64,000 nt of DNA. It comes from Salipiger sp. CCB-MM3 (GTDB lineage Bacteria; Pseudomonadota; Alphaproteobacteria; Rhodobacterales; Rhodobacteraceae). Shown in pieces: positions 1 through 9,565 of the stretch. The stretch spans positions 251,807 to 315,806 of the forward strand of contig NZ_CP014597.1 in NCBI RefSeq assembly GCF_001687105.1, read 5' to 3'. A program made the position numbers and the translations under genes. Each line of letters starts with the position of its first letter. Position 1 is the stretch's first letter. Under the pieces are notes generated by a model that was not told the DNA's origin, did not search any database, and worked only from the letters and a program-made list of their open reading frames with translations.

Positions 1-1183
1 TCGCCGAAGTAGGCCAGCAAGGGTTTCATGCGGCAGCCCGGCGTCTCAATCATAGAGATCACGCTCTCCAGTTTAGAGCGCAAAACCGCGCGGCGGTCGT
101 CATCCATGTCCCTGTTAGCTTCGATCTTCTGGCGTTGCTTCCCGAGAGCTTTCTTCTCAAACAGCATCAACGCCGAAGCAGGCTGGCCATCACGGCCGGC
201 ACGCCCGATCTCCTGATAGTACCCTTCCAAGGTCGAGGGCGGCTCCAAGTGCACGAAAAAGCGAACGTCGCCCCTATCGATCCCCATCCCAAAAGCGATC
301 GTAGCAACAACGATGATTTCCTCTTCCTCGAGGAACCTCTCTTGGGCTCTTTCACGGTCCTCTGAAGACATGCCGGCATGATAGCCCACAGCGTTCAATC
401 CCTTCCGTGTCGGTTCCAGAACAGTCTCGTCGACACCTTTTCTACTCGCGCGGTAGATGACGCCGGCCTGACCGCTACGCGATTTGAGGAACTTTTGGAG
501 GTGAGGCAGGACTTCGCCCTCAACCTGCCGGATCTCCACGGACAGCTTTTCCCTCTGGAAACTGGATTGGAACCAGCGTGCGTCCTCCAACCCCAATGAG
601 GCAACGATGTCATTCTGTGTTGCGGGGTCCGCGGTAGCTGTCAGCGCAATCTTCGGACTTCCCTCGAACTCCTCCAGGACGCAGCCAACCTCTCGGTACA
701 CACTCCTAAAATCGTGCCCCCATTGGGAGACACAGTGTGCCTCATCGATCGCGAAGAGAGAGACCTTCACGCTTCAAAGGAACTCTTGAAAGCGAGGTAA
801 TTGGAGCCTCTCTGGCGCCACGTAAAAAAATCCACCTCCCCTGCACGAATGCCCGACAGGGTGTCCCGGTGAGTGGCCGCCGACTGTGAACTGGAGATGT
901 ATTCTGCACGCAGGCCCCGCCCCCTAAGCGCGTCGACCTGATCCTTCATCACAGCGACCAAAGGAGAAACCACAACAGCAACCCCTTCACGGATGAGACC
1001 GGGAACCTGGTAGCACAAGGACTTACCGCCGCCCGTCGGCATGAGAACGAACACGTTCTCCCCCGAGACGACAGCGTCGACGATGTCCTTTTGGTTCAGG
1101 CGGAATCCATCATACCCGAAGACCTTCTTGAGTACTCCCAAGGGAGCTCCAGTGCTTTCCTTAAGGTCGTTTCCCATGTTCAT
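1..1183 (-). pseudogene. recQ: RecQ-type ATP-dependent DNA helicase, broken and running off the window edge
   Basis: The N-terminal part (1183 down to about 830) carries the RecQ start region and Walker A MPTGGGKS. Reading on in a shifted frame to base 1 gives an uninterrupted helicase core: IDEAHCVSQWGHDFR (DEAH box), ALTATAD, SRKGVDE, VVATIAFGMGI and the QEIGRAGRDG motif VI. Two lesions separate the halves: a one-base loss in a T7 run (A7 at 824-830 on the plus strand) and an in-frame TGA about 60 bases further on (near 775). The second lesion means that correcting the homopolymer alone would not restore the gene. The rest of the C-terminal zinc/RQC region lies outside the window. Confidence 0.85.
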
Positions 1184-1474
1184 GTCACCTCATTAGCGAT
1201 GCGCGAAGGAAAATAGCACACAGTGCCTTTCGCACTTCCTTCTCGGTGACGCCAAAGAGAAGCACTTTCCTTGTTCTCAACAATAGTAACAAGATCACAA
1301 AAGGAATGAAAGGTGAACGTAAAAAGAACAGATCAGCATACGGCGTCAGGTAGAAAGACAGACTCTGAATTTTTCTCTATTAAATGGATAAATTCTTGAC
1401 GAAACACTCTGAAAAGTCACATAAAGGGCCATCAACGACCCCGCTAACTCCCAGATTCATGGAGTATCCCCAAA

Positions 1475-2251
1475 ATGGCATCCGACGATAACCAGTGGTT
1501 CAAGATAGCCGAGGCTTTCGCTTCCAAAGAGTCATCCAGCGCAGACGATGTTGTAAAACTCCTTCGCGAGATGAAGTCCCTAATGGGAACAGAAGCACCC
1601 ACCTCCACTACAGCGCCAGTCGCAGAAGCGCCTGCCCCCACCCCGGCCCCAGAACAAACCGCTCCGGCTGTTGAGCCCCAGAGCGCCCCAGAAGAGGCTG
1701 CCCGCGCCGCGGACCTCTTTGAAGAGGCAACTAACACGGCTCCGGTCGCAACCGAGACCCCGGCTCCCAAAAAGCGCCGTGCACCTCGCAAGCCCAAGGC
1801 AGAGACCGCTCCCGAGGCAACCCAGCCCGTAGAAGACGCCCCTAAAACGCGGAAAAAGCGTTCGACAACCAAGGCTGAGGCCACTGTTGAGAACTTGCAG
1901 CCCGCGGTCCTCGAAGAAGGAGAACCCGAAGTCCAAGGGACTGATGAAGTCCAGGTAGAAATGCCGGATGGCCCGCCGGCGCTGCCGATCGAAGACGCTC
2001 TCACAGACGACGAGATTTTCTGTCTTGAGTGTGGCCGCGGCATGACGATGCTTAAGCGCCACTTGGGTTCAGCCCACAATCTGACACCGGAACAGTACCG
2101 CAAGCGTTGGGACCTCCCCGACGACTATCCGGTCACAGCACCGAACTACTCCGTGTCCAAATCGGACTATGCCAAGAAAATTCAGTTCGGTCAGAAGGAC
2201 TCCAAATACGCTCCCAAGCGTCGAGGCCGCAAGAAGAAGAACGCTGCCTGA
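1475..2251 (+). CDS. MucR/Ros-family zinc-finger transcriptional regulator with long N-terminal extension
   Basis: 258 residues. The C-terminal third is a MucR/Ros domain: Cys183-X2-Cys186-X9-His196-X4-His201 forms the prokaryotic zinc finger, followed by the typical LTPEQYRKRWDLPDDYP segment and a very basic tail (KRRGRKKK). MucR proteins bind AT-rich DNA and act as global repressors of surface, motility and symbiosis genes in alphaproteobacteria. Usual members are about 140-150 residues. This one has an extra 130-residue Ala/Pro/Glu-rich, probably disordered linker after a short helical N-terminus (the oligomerisation part in classical MucR lies N-terminal). It is the only clearly intact gene in the first 3.9 kb and has its own terminator downstream. 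Confidence 0.85.
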   Translation: MASDDNQWFKIAEAFASKESSSADDVVKLLREMKSLMGTEAPTSTTAPVAEAPAPTPAPEQTAPAVEPQSAPEEAARAADLFEEATNTAPVATETPAPKKRRAPRKPKAETAPEATQPVEDAPKTRKKRSTTKAEATVENLQPAVLEEGEPEVQGTDEVQVEMPDGPPALPIEDALTDDEIFCLECGRGMTMLKRHLGSAHNLTPEQYRKRWDLPDDYPVTAPNYSVSKSDYAKKIQFGQKDSKYAPKRRGRKKKNAA

Positions 2252-2271
2252 CCCTAGGGATGTTTGAATGC

Positions 2272-2308
2272 GATCGCCGGGCCAATGGTCCGGCGATTTT
2301 CTTTTTGA
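2272..2308 (+). terminator. Rho-independent terminator after the mucR-like gene
   Basis: An 11-bp stem (ATCGCCGGGCC pairing with GGTCCGGCGAT across an AAT loop, with one G-T mismatch) is followed directly by TTTTCTTTTT. It starts about 20 bases after the stop codon. Confidence 0.8.
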
Positions 2309-2373
2309 GGCCCGTGGTGGCTCCATTTTAACGGCGATGCGCTTGGTTGCAGGAAAGAACTGCGGAGCCAAGC

Positions 2374-2529
2374 ATGCAAACCAAGACAACCCTTTTCACC
2401 CTCCTGCTTTGCGGCGTTGCTGTCTGTGGGGGCGACGATCAACGCCCGGGGTACCTTACCTCCGACAGCGTCACCCCCTTGCCGCCCGTTGCGTACTGCT
2501 CTCGTAGCGCCAGGAGGTGTTCTTCGTGA
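2374..2529 (+). pseudogene. 5' fragment of an exported (lipo)protein gene
   Basis: ATG at 2374 opens a frame reading MQTKTTLFTLLLCGVAVCGG, a good signal peptide with a possible lipobox ending at Cys18. After about 25 residues the sequence runs into the tail of the exonuclease I-like remnant on the opposite strand and loses protein-like character. I read it as a truncated gene start at a recombination junction. Confidence 0.35.
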
Positions 2530-3832
2530 ACCAACTCCTCGGGGGCATGCAGGGCGACCAGCCGGCCGGCGAAGTCCTTCAACCTCGGGTCCGTGAGCTT
2601 TTCAATCTGCTGGAGTCGACGATCCCACTCCTCCTCTCGAGAAATGATCCTGCACCGATTTCTGTCCTCGTTGCTGACGCAACTTGTTGTAGATCTCGGA
2701 CTCCCGGGCAACCTTTCGGCCAGAGAACTTCTGGCACCCGTCTGCCTCCATAATGGAGGCCACCTCTTGGAACTTCTTCACGATGTCTGGCCGCCGAATG
2801 TGCTCCGCGCGACGCTCCAAGGTGTCAAAATCGCACCGGTAGCGCATCTCAGTCAGACGCATGCGCAGGCTTCTATCGTGCCGCTCCACGAGTACGGGAC
2901 ATGCAATATGCTTGATGATACGAAAAGGACCGTCGCCCTTGTAAAGGTTTTCAGCGATCTCTTCCGCCGACATGTGCATCCACTCTCTTGGATGAATAGC
3001 CAGGTCGACACCAACTGTCTTGAAGCCACTGTTTCCGACCTTCGCCATCGGGCGAACGGCGTAACCTCTGGTGCACCAAAGTGCGAAATTCGAAAAGGAA
3101 GTCGCCACCAGTCATGTGCTTCTGGATAAGACTCCCAACATACTTCTTGTTGGAGAGGTCGACGAACTGGTGGAACACGGACGGGGCAGCCCGCACAAAG
3201 ATGACAAGCAGATCCTTGGTCATCAGAGTGTCCGCCTCAGCATCGTGGGCATTATCAGAGATCATTCCATTGGCGATCATCACATCTGAGAGGCGCCAAC
3301 TTACAGAACCGTCATCCTTCGTCCCCGGTTTGATGATCCCCGGGCGGATAAAATCCAGATACTGAAATGCAGGATACAAATCGAGACGCCGCACATCCTT
3401 ACCCGTGGTAAGGTAAGTATCCTGCAGGTTGCGAAAAAGGAAGTATCTCAGGAGCCGCTCATCGTAAGAAAGGATGTTGTACCCGAAGATCACAGTCTTT
3501 TGTCCGTCAACTGCGGAGCGCGTTCCCACAGTCTTGCTGACTTCCTTAGCGGCTTCATATTCGGTCACACGGTCTGAGGAGGTAAGATCGGAAGGGCGAA
3601 GTCCCGTGACTTCAAGAGCTTTGGGGCCCGGAACCGCATAGGGCGTTCGCGCAATCTTGAGATTTACTGTCTTGATCACGTCCAGGTTTTGGTCAAGCTT
3701 AACGAAGGCCGCCTGCATTGGCTGGTCGGTGTCACAAAATAGACCTAGAGCCTCAAAGTCGTAACCAATATAGTTAAATTCGGGCAGAGAAGGCTTCTTC
3801 GGCGCTCTTCTGCCCATCAGTTTGATCGCCAT
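2439..3832 (-). pseudogene. Exonuclease I (SbcB)-like 3'-5' exonuclease, split over three frames
   Basis: The first segment (3832 to about 3090) contains a DEDDh exonuclease: YIGYDFEALG (ExoI: DxE), GYNILSYDERLLR, and the NAHDAEADT motif near residue 195. The second segment (about 3100-2640) continues with TVGVDLAIHPREW and FRIIKHIACPVL, equivalent to the ExoI C-terminal domain that follows the nuclease. The third (about 2690-2439) ends in EEEWDRRLQQIEKLTDPRL. Each switch is a single-base shift, the first near 3083 and the second between 2640 and 2700. Total length (about 460 residues) matches the ExoI family. ExoI removes single-stranded DNA 3' ends in recombination and mismatch repair. Confidence 0.75.
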
Positions 3833-3919
3833 AAGATGTAGTTCCGTTGGGCTCTAAGTGTGATAAAGCGCTACACTACACTTCTTACGAGAACGTTAAC
3901 CGCAGGGTGAAGCCGTCGA

Positions 3920-5020
3920 ATGAGACCTCAGTTCAAATCTCAGGGCCAGTTTAGTGTCGTACGCAAGAAGACCAAAAGCGTTCAGCAAGGCTTTCAGGAG
4001 TTTGACCAGAAGAGCGTGTTTGACACGACAGAACCCTCGCAGGGTAACGTGCTAGCGTCGGTCATAAGCACTGGTGACGTTCCGGTCATGAAAGTGAGAT
4101 CAGATGCATTTGGAGCAGGCTCCAAAGAGGTAACTGTGCGCTTTCGAAGCGAAGAAGCCGCTAAGAAGTCTGCACCAGCCGAAGACGTGTACTCCTCATT
4201 CGCGATCAAGCCCGCTTGCCACGGGGAAGTTCCCAGAATTGCCGACAGCCTCCAGCCCGGCGATCTGGTAGAGCTTCAGGGGGTGATCGTCGATCAGTTT
4301 GAGCAGTCAGAGGTCTTCCCATGGAATGCGAAAACGGTTGTTCCGGCGGCTGAGACCAGAACAACCGTCGCTATGTCTGAAGCCCTCTGCAGCATCTTGC
4401 ATTCAGTGAACCCGAAGGACGATGCGAAAAAAGACTTTCGCATCGTGATCGCCTCACCTGCCGAGGCGCAAGAGGTTACAGATGTCTTGGGTGATCTAAC
4501 GCGACTGAAAGAGTATCTCGGTTTCAAGCATGGTGCCGTGAACGGCTTCGTCATCCGCGGTACGCACCGGGCCGGCGGCCGAGAGCTCAAAGGCGCTGCA
4601 TGCTACCGGACTCTGCAAGACGACGAGAGAGGCCTCAGCGACGAAGCTGTCATCCTGAATTTCCTGAAAACGAAAAGCCATGTTTTCGCGCCTTACATGT
4701 CGGCAAAGAATCCCTGGGAAATCATACCGCTTCACGTTGTAAACGTGCTCAATAGCGCCTCTCACCGGTTGGAAAGCCTTACGAAGCGGTATAGCTTCAT
4801 GGCCCAGATAGATGGCTCTCATCAGGAAATGGAGTTTGGACACGCGAATGTGGTCCTGGACTTCAGAAGTGGTTCTCAGCGCCCTGTCTGCCGACATTTC
4901 AACCTCTGCCGCCAGAAGCCAATCCGAATAGACACAGGCCTCCCAACGCGCGCACGCCCAAGGAAACTAAAGACCAACGAAGAGTCTGAGAGCTCAAAGA
5001 TCACCAAGCTCTTCGGTTAA
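3920..5020 (+). CDS. Protein of unknown function, 366 residues
   Basis: Intact frame starting at ATG 3920 and ending just before the motB fragment. It is soluble and basic at both ends, with no signal peptide or membrane segment. No domain is recognised. The ends (FKSQGQFSVVRKKTK and the KTNEESESSKITKLFG tail) look flexible. The gene is divergent from the broken exonuclease gene (about 90 bases between them), so it has its own promoter. Confidence 0.6.
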   Translation: MRPQFKSQGQFSVVRKKTKSVQQGFQEFDQKSVFDTTEPSQGNVLASVISTGDVPVMKVRSDAFGAGSKEVTVRFRSEEAAKKSAPAEDVYSSFAIKPACHGEVPRIADSLQPGDLVELQGVIVDQFEQSEVFPWNAKTVVPAAETRTTVAMSEALCSILHSVNPKDDAKKDFRIVIASPAEAQEVTDVLGDLTRLKEYLGFKHGAVNGFVIRGTHRAGGRELKGAACYRTLQDDERGLSDEAVILNFLKTKSHVFAPYMSAKNPWEIIPLHVVNVLNSASHRLESLTKRYSFMAQIDGSHQEMEFGHANVVLDFRSGSQRPVCRHFNLCRQKPIRIDTGLPTRARPRKLKTNEESESSKITKLFG

Positions 5021-5068
5021 CGGTCAGGAAAGCGATGTCTGCCACCTTGCGGGACAAAGGTGGACGAC

Positions 5069-5596
5069 ATGGCAGACGACAAGAAACAACCAATTATCGT
5101 AAAGAAGGTCATCGAAGAGGGCAGCCACGGGCACCATGGCGGGGCTTGGAAAGTGGCTTACGCTGATTTCGTGACGGCCATGATGGCCTTCTTCCTGCTT
5201 CTCTGGAGCCTAGCTTCCTCAGAGGAAGATGAGCTCAAAGGACTTGCGGACTACTTTACTCCCACGATGAGCACCGCAAATGGCGCTGGGGGAGATGGAG
5301 CTCTCGACGGCGACACTATCGGCCCCCCGGGCACTCTAAACTCGTCGAACTTCCCCATGAGCACTGTGGCCATGCCACAGTTCGGCCAGCAAGACCCAAT
5401 GGGCGCGTCTTCGGCCGGCATCACGGAAACCATCGTTGAATACGAAGAGGTAACCGCTGAGGGCGAGCCATCTGATGAAGCCATGCAAATGCAGGGCGAG
5501 CTCGAGGAAGCGCTGCTAGAAAAGCATGAGCAGAGCTTCAAGAACCTCGAGGAAGAGATCGTCCAAGCGATGAATGAGGTTCCCGATCTCAAGCCG
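5069..5596 (+). pseudogene. motB: Flagellar stator protein MotB, N-terminal part only
   Basis: The start at 5069 (MADDKKQPIIVKKV) gives the usual MotB beginning, with HGHHGGAWKVAYADFVTAMMAFFLLLWSLA. This is the single membrane helix containing the proton-channel Asp (residue 33). About 130 residues of acidic linker follow. The frame stays open to 5779, but after about 5596 it reads antisense through the recJ fragment. The OmpA-like peptidoglycan-binding domain that anchors MotB to the cell wall is therefore missing and the product cannot act as a stator. The junction is tail-to-tail with recJ. Confidence 0.8.
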
Positions 5597-5597
5597 C

Positions 5598-6235
5598 TTA
5601 TTCCTCGCGCTTATCGAAGAAGCCAGCTTCACGTAGCGCCCTTTGCAGCGCCACGACATAGAGAAACGCGAGGCCAGCCGTGCATAGATATCTGTAGGCA
5701 CCGGTCTCATCATCCCGGTTGGGGTGCACCAGAATACCGGCAGGATGCTTCTCATCCGACAGGTGGTGGTCGAGCGTGATGATATCCATTCCGAGCTCAG
5801 CAGCTTTGGCCAAGGGCTCAAAAGCGACCGTACCGCAGTCGGCGAAGATGATCAGGTCCGGATTGTTATCTTCTCGATTGCCGGCACGTTGGGCCCATAC
5901 CCTTCCGAAAGCCTTTGCGGGATGTAGTAGCTCACCTCACACCCCATCTCCTCCAAGTATAGAAGCAGCATAGACGAGGATGTCGCCCCGTCGACGTCAT
6001 AGTCGCCAAAGACACAGACTTTCTGCTTCTCTTGCGCAGCTGTGCCGCCACGCGCGACCGCTTTATCCATGTCTTTGAGAACCAACGGGTCCGGCATGGA
6101 GCCTTTGAGGGTGGGTTTGAAGAACTCCTGCAGATCTTCAATGCCACGGGACATCGCGAACGAGACCACTTCGCTAGGGATTCCTGCAAGCTTACCTTCT
6201 ACAGGTTCAGCCACCTTCCAGTCCAATCCTCGCAC
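5598..6235 (-). pseudogene. recJ: RecJ single-strand exonuclease, N-terminal fragment with frameshift
   Basis: Reading from 6235: DWKVAEPVEGKLAGIPSEVV, then VCVFGDYDVDGATSSS (DHH-family motif I, metal-binding Asp residues), IPQRLSEGYG, a one-base shift near 5864, then NPDLIIFADCGT and ITLDHHLSD (the DHH motif). The gene then breaks at about 5598 against the motB fragment, so the rest of the catalytic core and the OB domain are lost. A GGAAGGA box lies just ahead of an ATA codon upstream of 6235, so the original start may also be mutated. RecJ is a 5'-3' ssDNA exonuclease of the RecF pathway. Confidence 0.8.
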
Positions 6236-6317
6236 AGAGAGACCAGCTATACTTATCCTTCCTATGTTGCCGCCATTCTATTCAATCCAGGCGGACTGTG
6301 AAAGGATAAATATTCGG

Positions 6318-6640
6318 TTAGCCATTCTCTCTCTTCAGGTGGAATGAGTGACCTTCCTCCTTTGTAGCGGTAGGTTTTCCCCCGCCTGCGTCCGCCGGCG
6401 CTCTTCTTAGGCTTGGTCGCCGTCTCCTTGAGCTTTTTTTCTCCGCAGGTTTTTCAGAACTTCGTTCCGGATCGCTCCACTTGAACACGCCGACATTCTT
6501 CCCCTCTGCAAGGGCCGCCTCCTGCAGAAATCGGGAGGGTTTCTTCGGTTTGTTGTACCTGCGGCGTGCATAGCTCATCACAAGCTGACTGCGCGCGCGC
6601 GTCATGCCTAGCCATGTTGTCCTCTTCTCTTTCAATCCTT
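6318..6640 (-). pseudogene. 3' fragment of a UvrD/PcrA-type superfamily 1 helicase
   Basis: About 105 residues reading TTWLGMTRARSQLVMSYARRR and then PSRFLQEA. This is motif VI (the arginine-finger GMTRAR element) and the end of the 2B/2A region of UvrD/PcrA/Rep helicases, followed by a basic C-terminal tail. All upstream motifs are absent: the frame begins abruptly at about 6640 next to the promoter of the following plus-strand gene. It is the fourth broken DNA-repair gene in 6.7 kb. Confidence 0.7.
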
Positions 6641-6694
6641 GTTTACGTTGCAAACCAACGTCTGTTGAGAATTGTGACGGCAGGTGAAAGAAAG

Positions 6695-7179
6695 ATGATC
6701 TCGCTCGACATCGACAAGCTGAGACTGTGGTACTCTAAGCTGCCCAGCGACTTCCAGAAGGTCATTGAAAGCGACTTTCCCGACCCAGATGACGCGTTTC
6801 TCAAGGCATTCGCGGAGGAACTCGCCGAGCTAGAGTTTGTCGAGCTCAAGGAATTCTTTGACGAGTTTACCGAAGCCCTCACTAAGCTGGGCCGGATCGG
6901 CCGAATACGTCTTCTGGCGTCGCTGAGTGGGAAGACCTTCCCCTACCAGGTGAAGACTTAAAAGAAATCACCGAGGACCCTCAAGAGGGGGAAGACGGAA
7001 CAACCTCTCAGTCGGCCTCTCAGGTCCTTTTCATCGAGGACATCAAAGCATTCGCTGAGGCAGTCGCAGCCCGCACCTTCACGGCGCAAAACCTCGACAG
7101 CATTGCTTTGTCAGCTCTCAACGACGCGGCGCTCGACCAGGAAGACGCTCCCGCTCCGCCGTCCGGACCTCCGTCTTAA
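6695..7179 (+). pseudogene. Acidic protein of unknown function, apparently frameshifted
   Basis: The start at 6695 (MISLDIDKLRLWY) follows AGGTGAAAG. The first frame stops at 6961 after 88 residues (GKTFPYQVKT). Adding one base in the GGG run near 6931 gives a continuous reading SGEDLPLPGEDLKEITEDP and on to SGPPS at 7179, with the same acidic composition. I infer one gene of about 161 residues broken by a single-base deletion. No family is recognised. It precedes the exported gene at 7252 by 70 bases. Confidence 0.5.
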
Positions 7180-7251
7180 TAAACAAATTTTGAGCGCCTT
7201 ACCCCACAAGTGATCGTCGGGCGCATATATCGACACAAAAGGATAGACGAA

Positions 7252-8014
7252 ATGAAGAACAAATCTCTGGTCGCTTCAGCGCTCGCCCTTCTGGCCACCT
7301 CAGCCGGGGCTCAATCTATGACAGCGCTCAAATTCAATGCAGGAGACAATGGCGGCGCGCTAGGGGTCGCGCAATCCAAGTTTGGGCGCGCCCAGACGAT
7401 GTCCACCGCCATCGTGGACATAAACGACGTTGGGAATGCTGAGATCGCAGTGAAATTCGATGAAACGTGCGAGCAAGATAGATGCGACATCTCTCTCCTC
7501 TACTATGGGGGGGGCTCGTTGGCAGGAGATCTTGGAGACCCGTAGCGCGACACTGGCAGTCGGCTCTGAAAAGCAGCAGTGCGCTCGCACGCTATATCAG
7601 GATCACAACGTTCAGTGGTCTTGGATGAATGGCGCCTACGAGCCCTCCCCTACCGACTTCGCACGCGTTGAATCCATCAGCAGCCCTTCCAACGCGCTTT
7701 CGCGCTCCGATTCCGATATTCGCAAAATCAGCCAGGTGACGCGTGAACTCGCCGACCTCACCGGCAATGGGGAAGACGAGAGTATCGTCCGTTCCCGGAT
7801 TATCCCCGACTGCACGGGCACCAACATCTGCCCTGTACTGGTCTACGACAGTGACGGCAACAAGATCGGAGACTTCCTGTCCTACGCCGGCCAACTCGGC
7901 CTCTCTGGAGACGATCTCTACACCTTCGGCCGCTACGGTTTCTCGTCCTATGCTTTCGACGGGCAAACTTACTCACACAAAGAGACATTCACGTCCCTGG
8001 CAGTGCCGGGATAA
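7252..8014 (+). pseudogene. Exported protein of unknown function, frame broken at a G8 run
   Basis: ATG 7252 follows AAAGGATAGACGA and opens a clear signal peptide (KSLVASALALLATSAGAQS). The first frame ends at 7545. The same protein continues in another frame as RWQEILETRSATLAVGSEKQQ up to 8014. The switch coincides with eight consecutive G at 7507-7514. The mature part has several Cys (CEQDRCDI, PDCTGTNICP), as expected for a periplasmic protein with disulfides. It lies directly upstream of, and probably in one operon with, the transglycosylase-like gene. Possible explanations are slipped-strand phase variation, a sequencing error or decay. Confidence 0.6.
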
Positions 8015-8029
8015 AGAGAGGTTTTGCCC

Positions 8030-9352
8030 ATGAGATTTCAGAATAAACAATTCGTTGCGGCCGTTTCGGTTATCTCCTTGATGGCTTCGAGCGCGATACC
8101 AGCTTTCGCTGCGCCGGTTGCCCCTATGGAGTGGTTCGAGCAAACCGCTGGCCAGGAGAGCCGAGGCTGGCCCAATGATGGCTACGGAGCTGACCATGGC
8201 TCAGGGCCAAATGACCCGATTGGGAGTGGCATCGGCCAAGGATCAACTGCGGCTGGGAAGTACCAAATCACAATCGAGAACTGGCAGAACCTTGGGTATG
8301 TCGAGCCAGGCGCGTCGGACTGGGATCAAGCAGTATTCACCGACAAAGCAGTGTCGATGGGTGTCTCCTCTTATCAGGACCTACTCGCATCGGACTCCGG
8401 AAGGGTTGTGCAGGATCAGATGGCAATGGAGCTGGCAGGCAACATGTGGGACAGTCTCAGTTCCACTGCAAAGTCAGGCGTGGGTGGCCAAATCAACGAA
8501 GCTGGCTTGTTGGGTGGCGCTTGGTTTTTAGGTCCCGGCGCAATGAATACGTGGGCAGAAGGAGGTTTCTCAGCAGAGGCCCTAGGCAATCTCGACAACA
8601 TTGACCAGATCCTCGAGCTGAACGGATTTGACTCTCCAGCAGAACTCCAAAGCTACCCTATCGGCGACGTCGATGTTTCCAAAGATCCCCGTAAGCTCGG
8701 TGACGATCACGGCGTGAGAACAATGGTCGCTCGCAACATGGTGCGCTCTTCCCTCCCCCGCGAGCGGCAGATCGCTCGTTCAGGCGAGATCGAGACCTTC
8801 CTTAAACGGAGCGGCTTCGACGACAAGGTCGCCAAATTCGTTGCCGGCCGGAACTGGACGCGTGAGATCGGACCTCGTTTTCCGGGAGAGAAGACGTTTC
8901 AGGAAAGCTCGACGACACAGCGTATGCCGGACACCGTCTTGCTTGAGAAAGCTGTTGCCCTCGGTCTTGGTCGCCCCAGCACATGGGCCAATCACATCGA
9001 AAACTTCATCGAACGAGAGCTTTGTGACGAGAACTTGCAGCTCACGGAGAAGGGCCAATCCTGGGCGGCTGCGTCACCGGATGAGCTTCTCAACCCAAGG
9101 CTCTCAAATCTCACCGAGAACGCCTGCGAGCATGTCCTTCCAGGCATGATGGAGGATGCAGAACGGGAACCCTGGAGTATTCTCGCAGAAAAGATCTCGA
9201 GCTCCCTTCCGGAAGGTCTTTCTGCTGCAATGGGCCATGATCTCGAGCCCGAACCCAAGACACCAGAGGACCCTTATGCTTCTGTCATCGCACGGGTGGA
9301 GCACAGCGATGAGCCACCCACAAGCGAGAGCGACCAAAAACTCGCGAGCTAG
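8030..9352 (+). CDS. Exported transglycosylase/muramidase-like protein
   Basis: The start at 8030 (MRFQNKQFVAAVSV) follows AGAGAGG; an upstream TTG at 8024 is less likely. The signal peptide ends near AIPAFA|AP. Residues 30-170 look like a lysozyme/lytic transglycosylase fold: EQTAGQESRGWP supplies a candidate catalytic Glu, STAAGKYQIT matches the GxYQ element of this superfamily, and GGAWFLGPGAMNTW follows. The remaining 260 residues are helical and unrecognised. A cell-wall-cutting enzyme here could serve conjugation or flagellum assembly. The gene is followed, 18 bases after its stop, by the first parS-like palindrome. Assignment rests on short motifs only. Confidence 0.55.
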   Translation: MRFQNKQFVAAVSVISLMASSAIPAFAAPVAPMEWFEQTAGQESRGWPNDGYGADHGSGPNDPIGSGIGQGSTAAGKYQITIENWQNLGYVEPGASDWDQAVFTDKAVSMGVSSYQDLLASDSGRVVQDQMAMELAGNMWDSLSSTAKSGVGGQINEAGLLGGAWFLGPGAMNTWAEGGFSAEALGNLDNIDQILELNGFDSPAELQSYPIGDVDVSKDPRKLGDDHGVRTMVARNMVRSSLPRERQIARSGEIETFLKRSGFDDKVAKFVAGRNWTREIGPRFPGEKTFQESSTTQRMPDTVLLEKAVALGLGRPSTWANHIENFIERELCDENLQLTEKGQSWAAASPDELLNPRLSNLTENACEHVLPGMMEDAEREPWSILAEKISSSLPEGLSAAMGHDLEPEPKTPEDPYASVIARVEHSDEPPTSESDQKLAS

Positions 9353-9369
9353 AGCTTCGACCTCGGCAG

Positions 9370-9387
9370 CTGTTACCGTGGTAACAG
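9370..9387. repeat. parS-like palindrome 1
   Basis: CTGTTACCGTGGTAACAG is a perfect 18-bp palindrome between the transglycosylase-like gene and parA. It is one of eight close variants of GTTACCRYRGTAAC between 9.37 and 12.97 kb, the presumed ParB binding sites (centromere). Confidence 0.8.
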
Positions 9388-9565
9388 CCGCTCCGATCAA
9401 CCGGTGATTGGCTTCTCAACCGTTGCGAATAGGCAACCTAACACTCAAACCTCAGACATCTCTGGCCTAATTTCTGAATTCCCTTGATATTTAGATTCAA
9501 TGCAGGCCATTTTGGGTCAAAACACAAAAAACCCAAAGCATAGAGCAGCTATCAAGGACAACGAG

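Noticed and set aside
1444..2103. 219-residue frame antisense to the MucR gene
   Set aside because: Ser/Ala/Gly-rich shadow of the Ala/Pro/Glu linker of the real gene.
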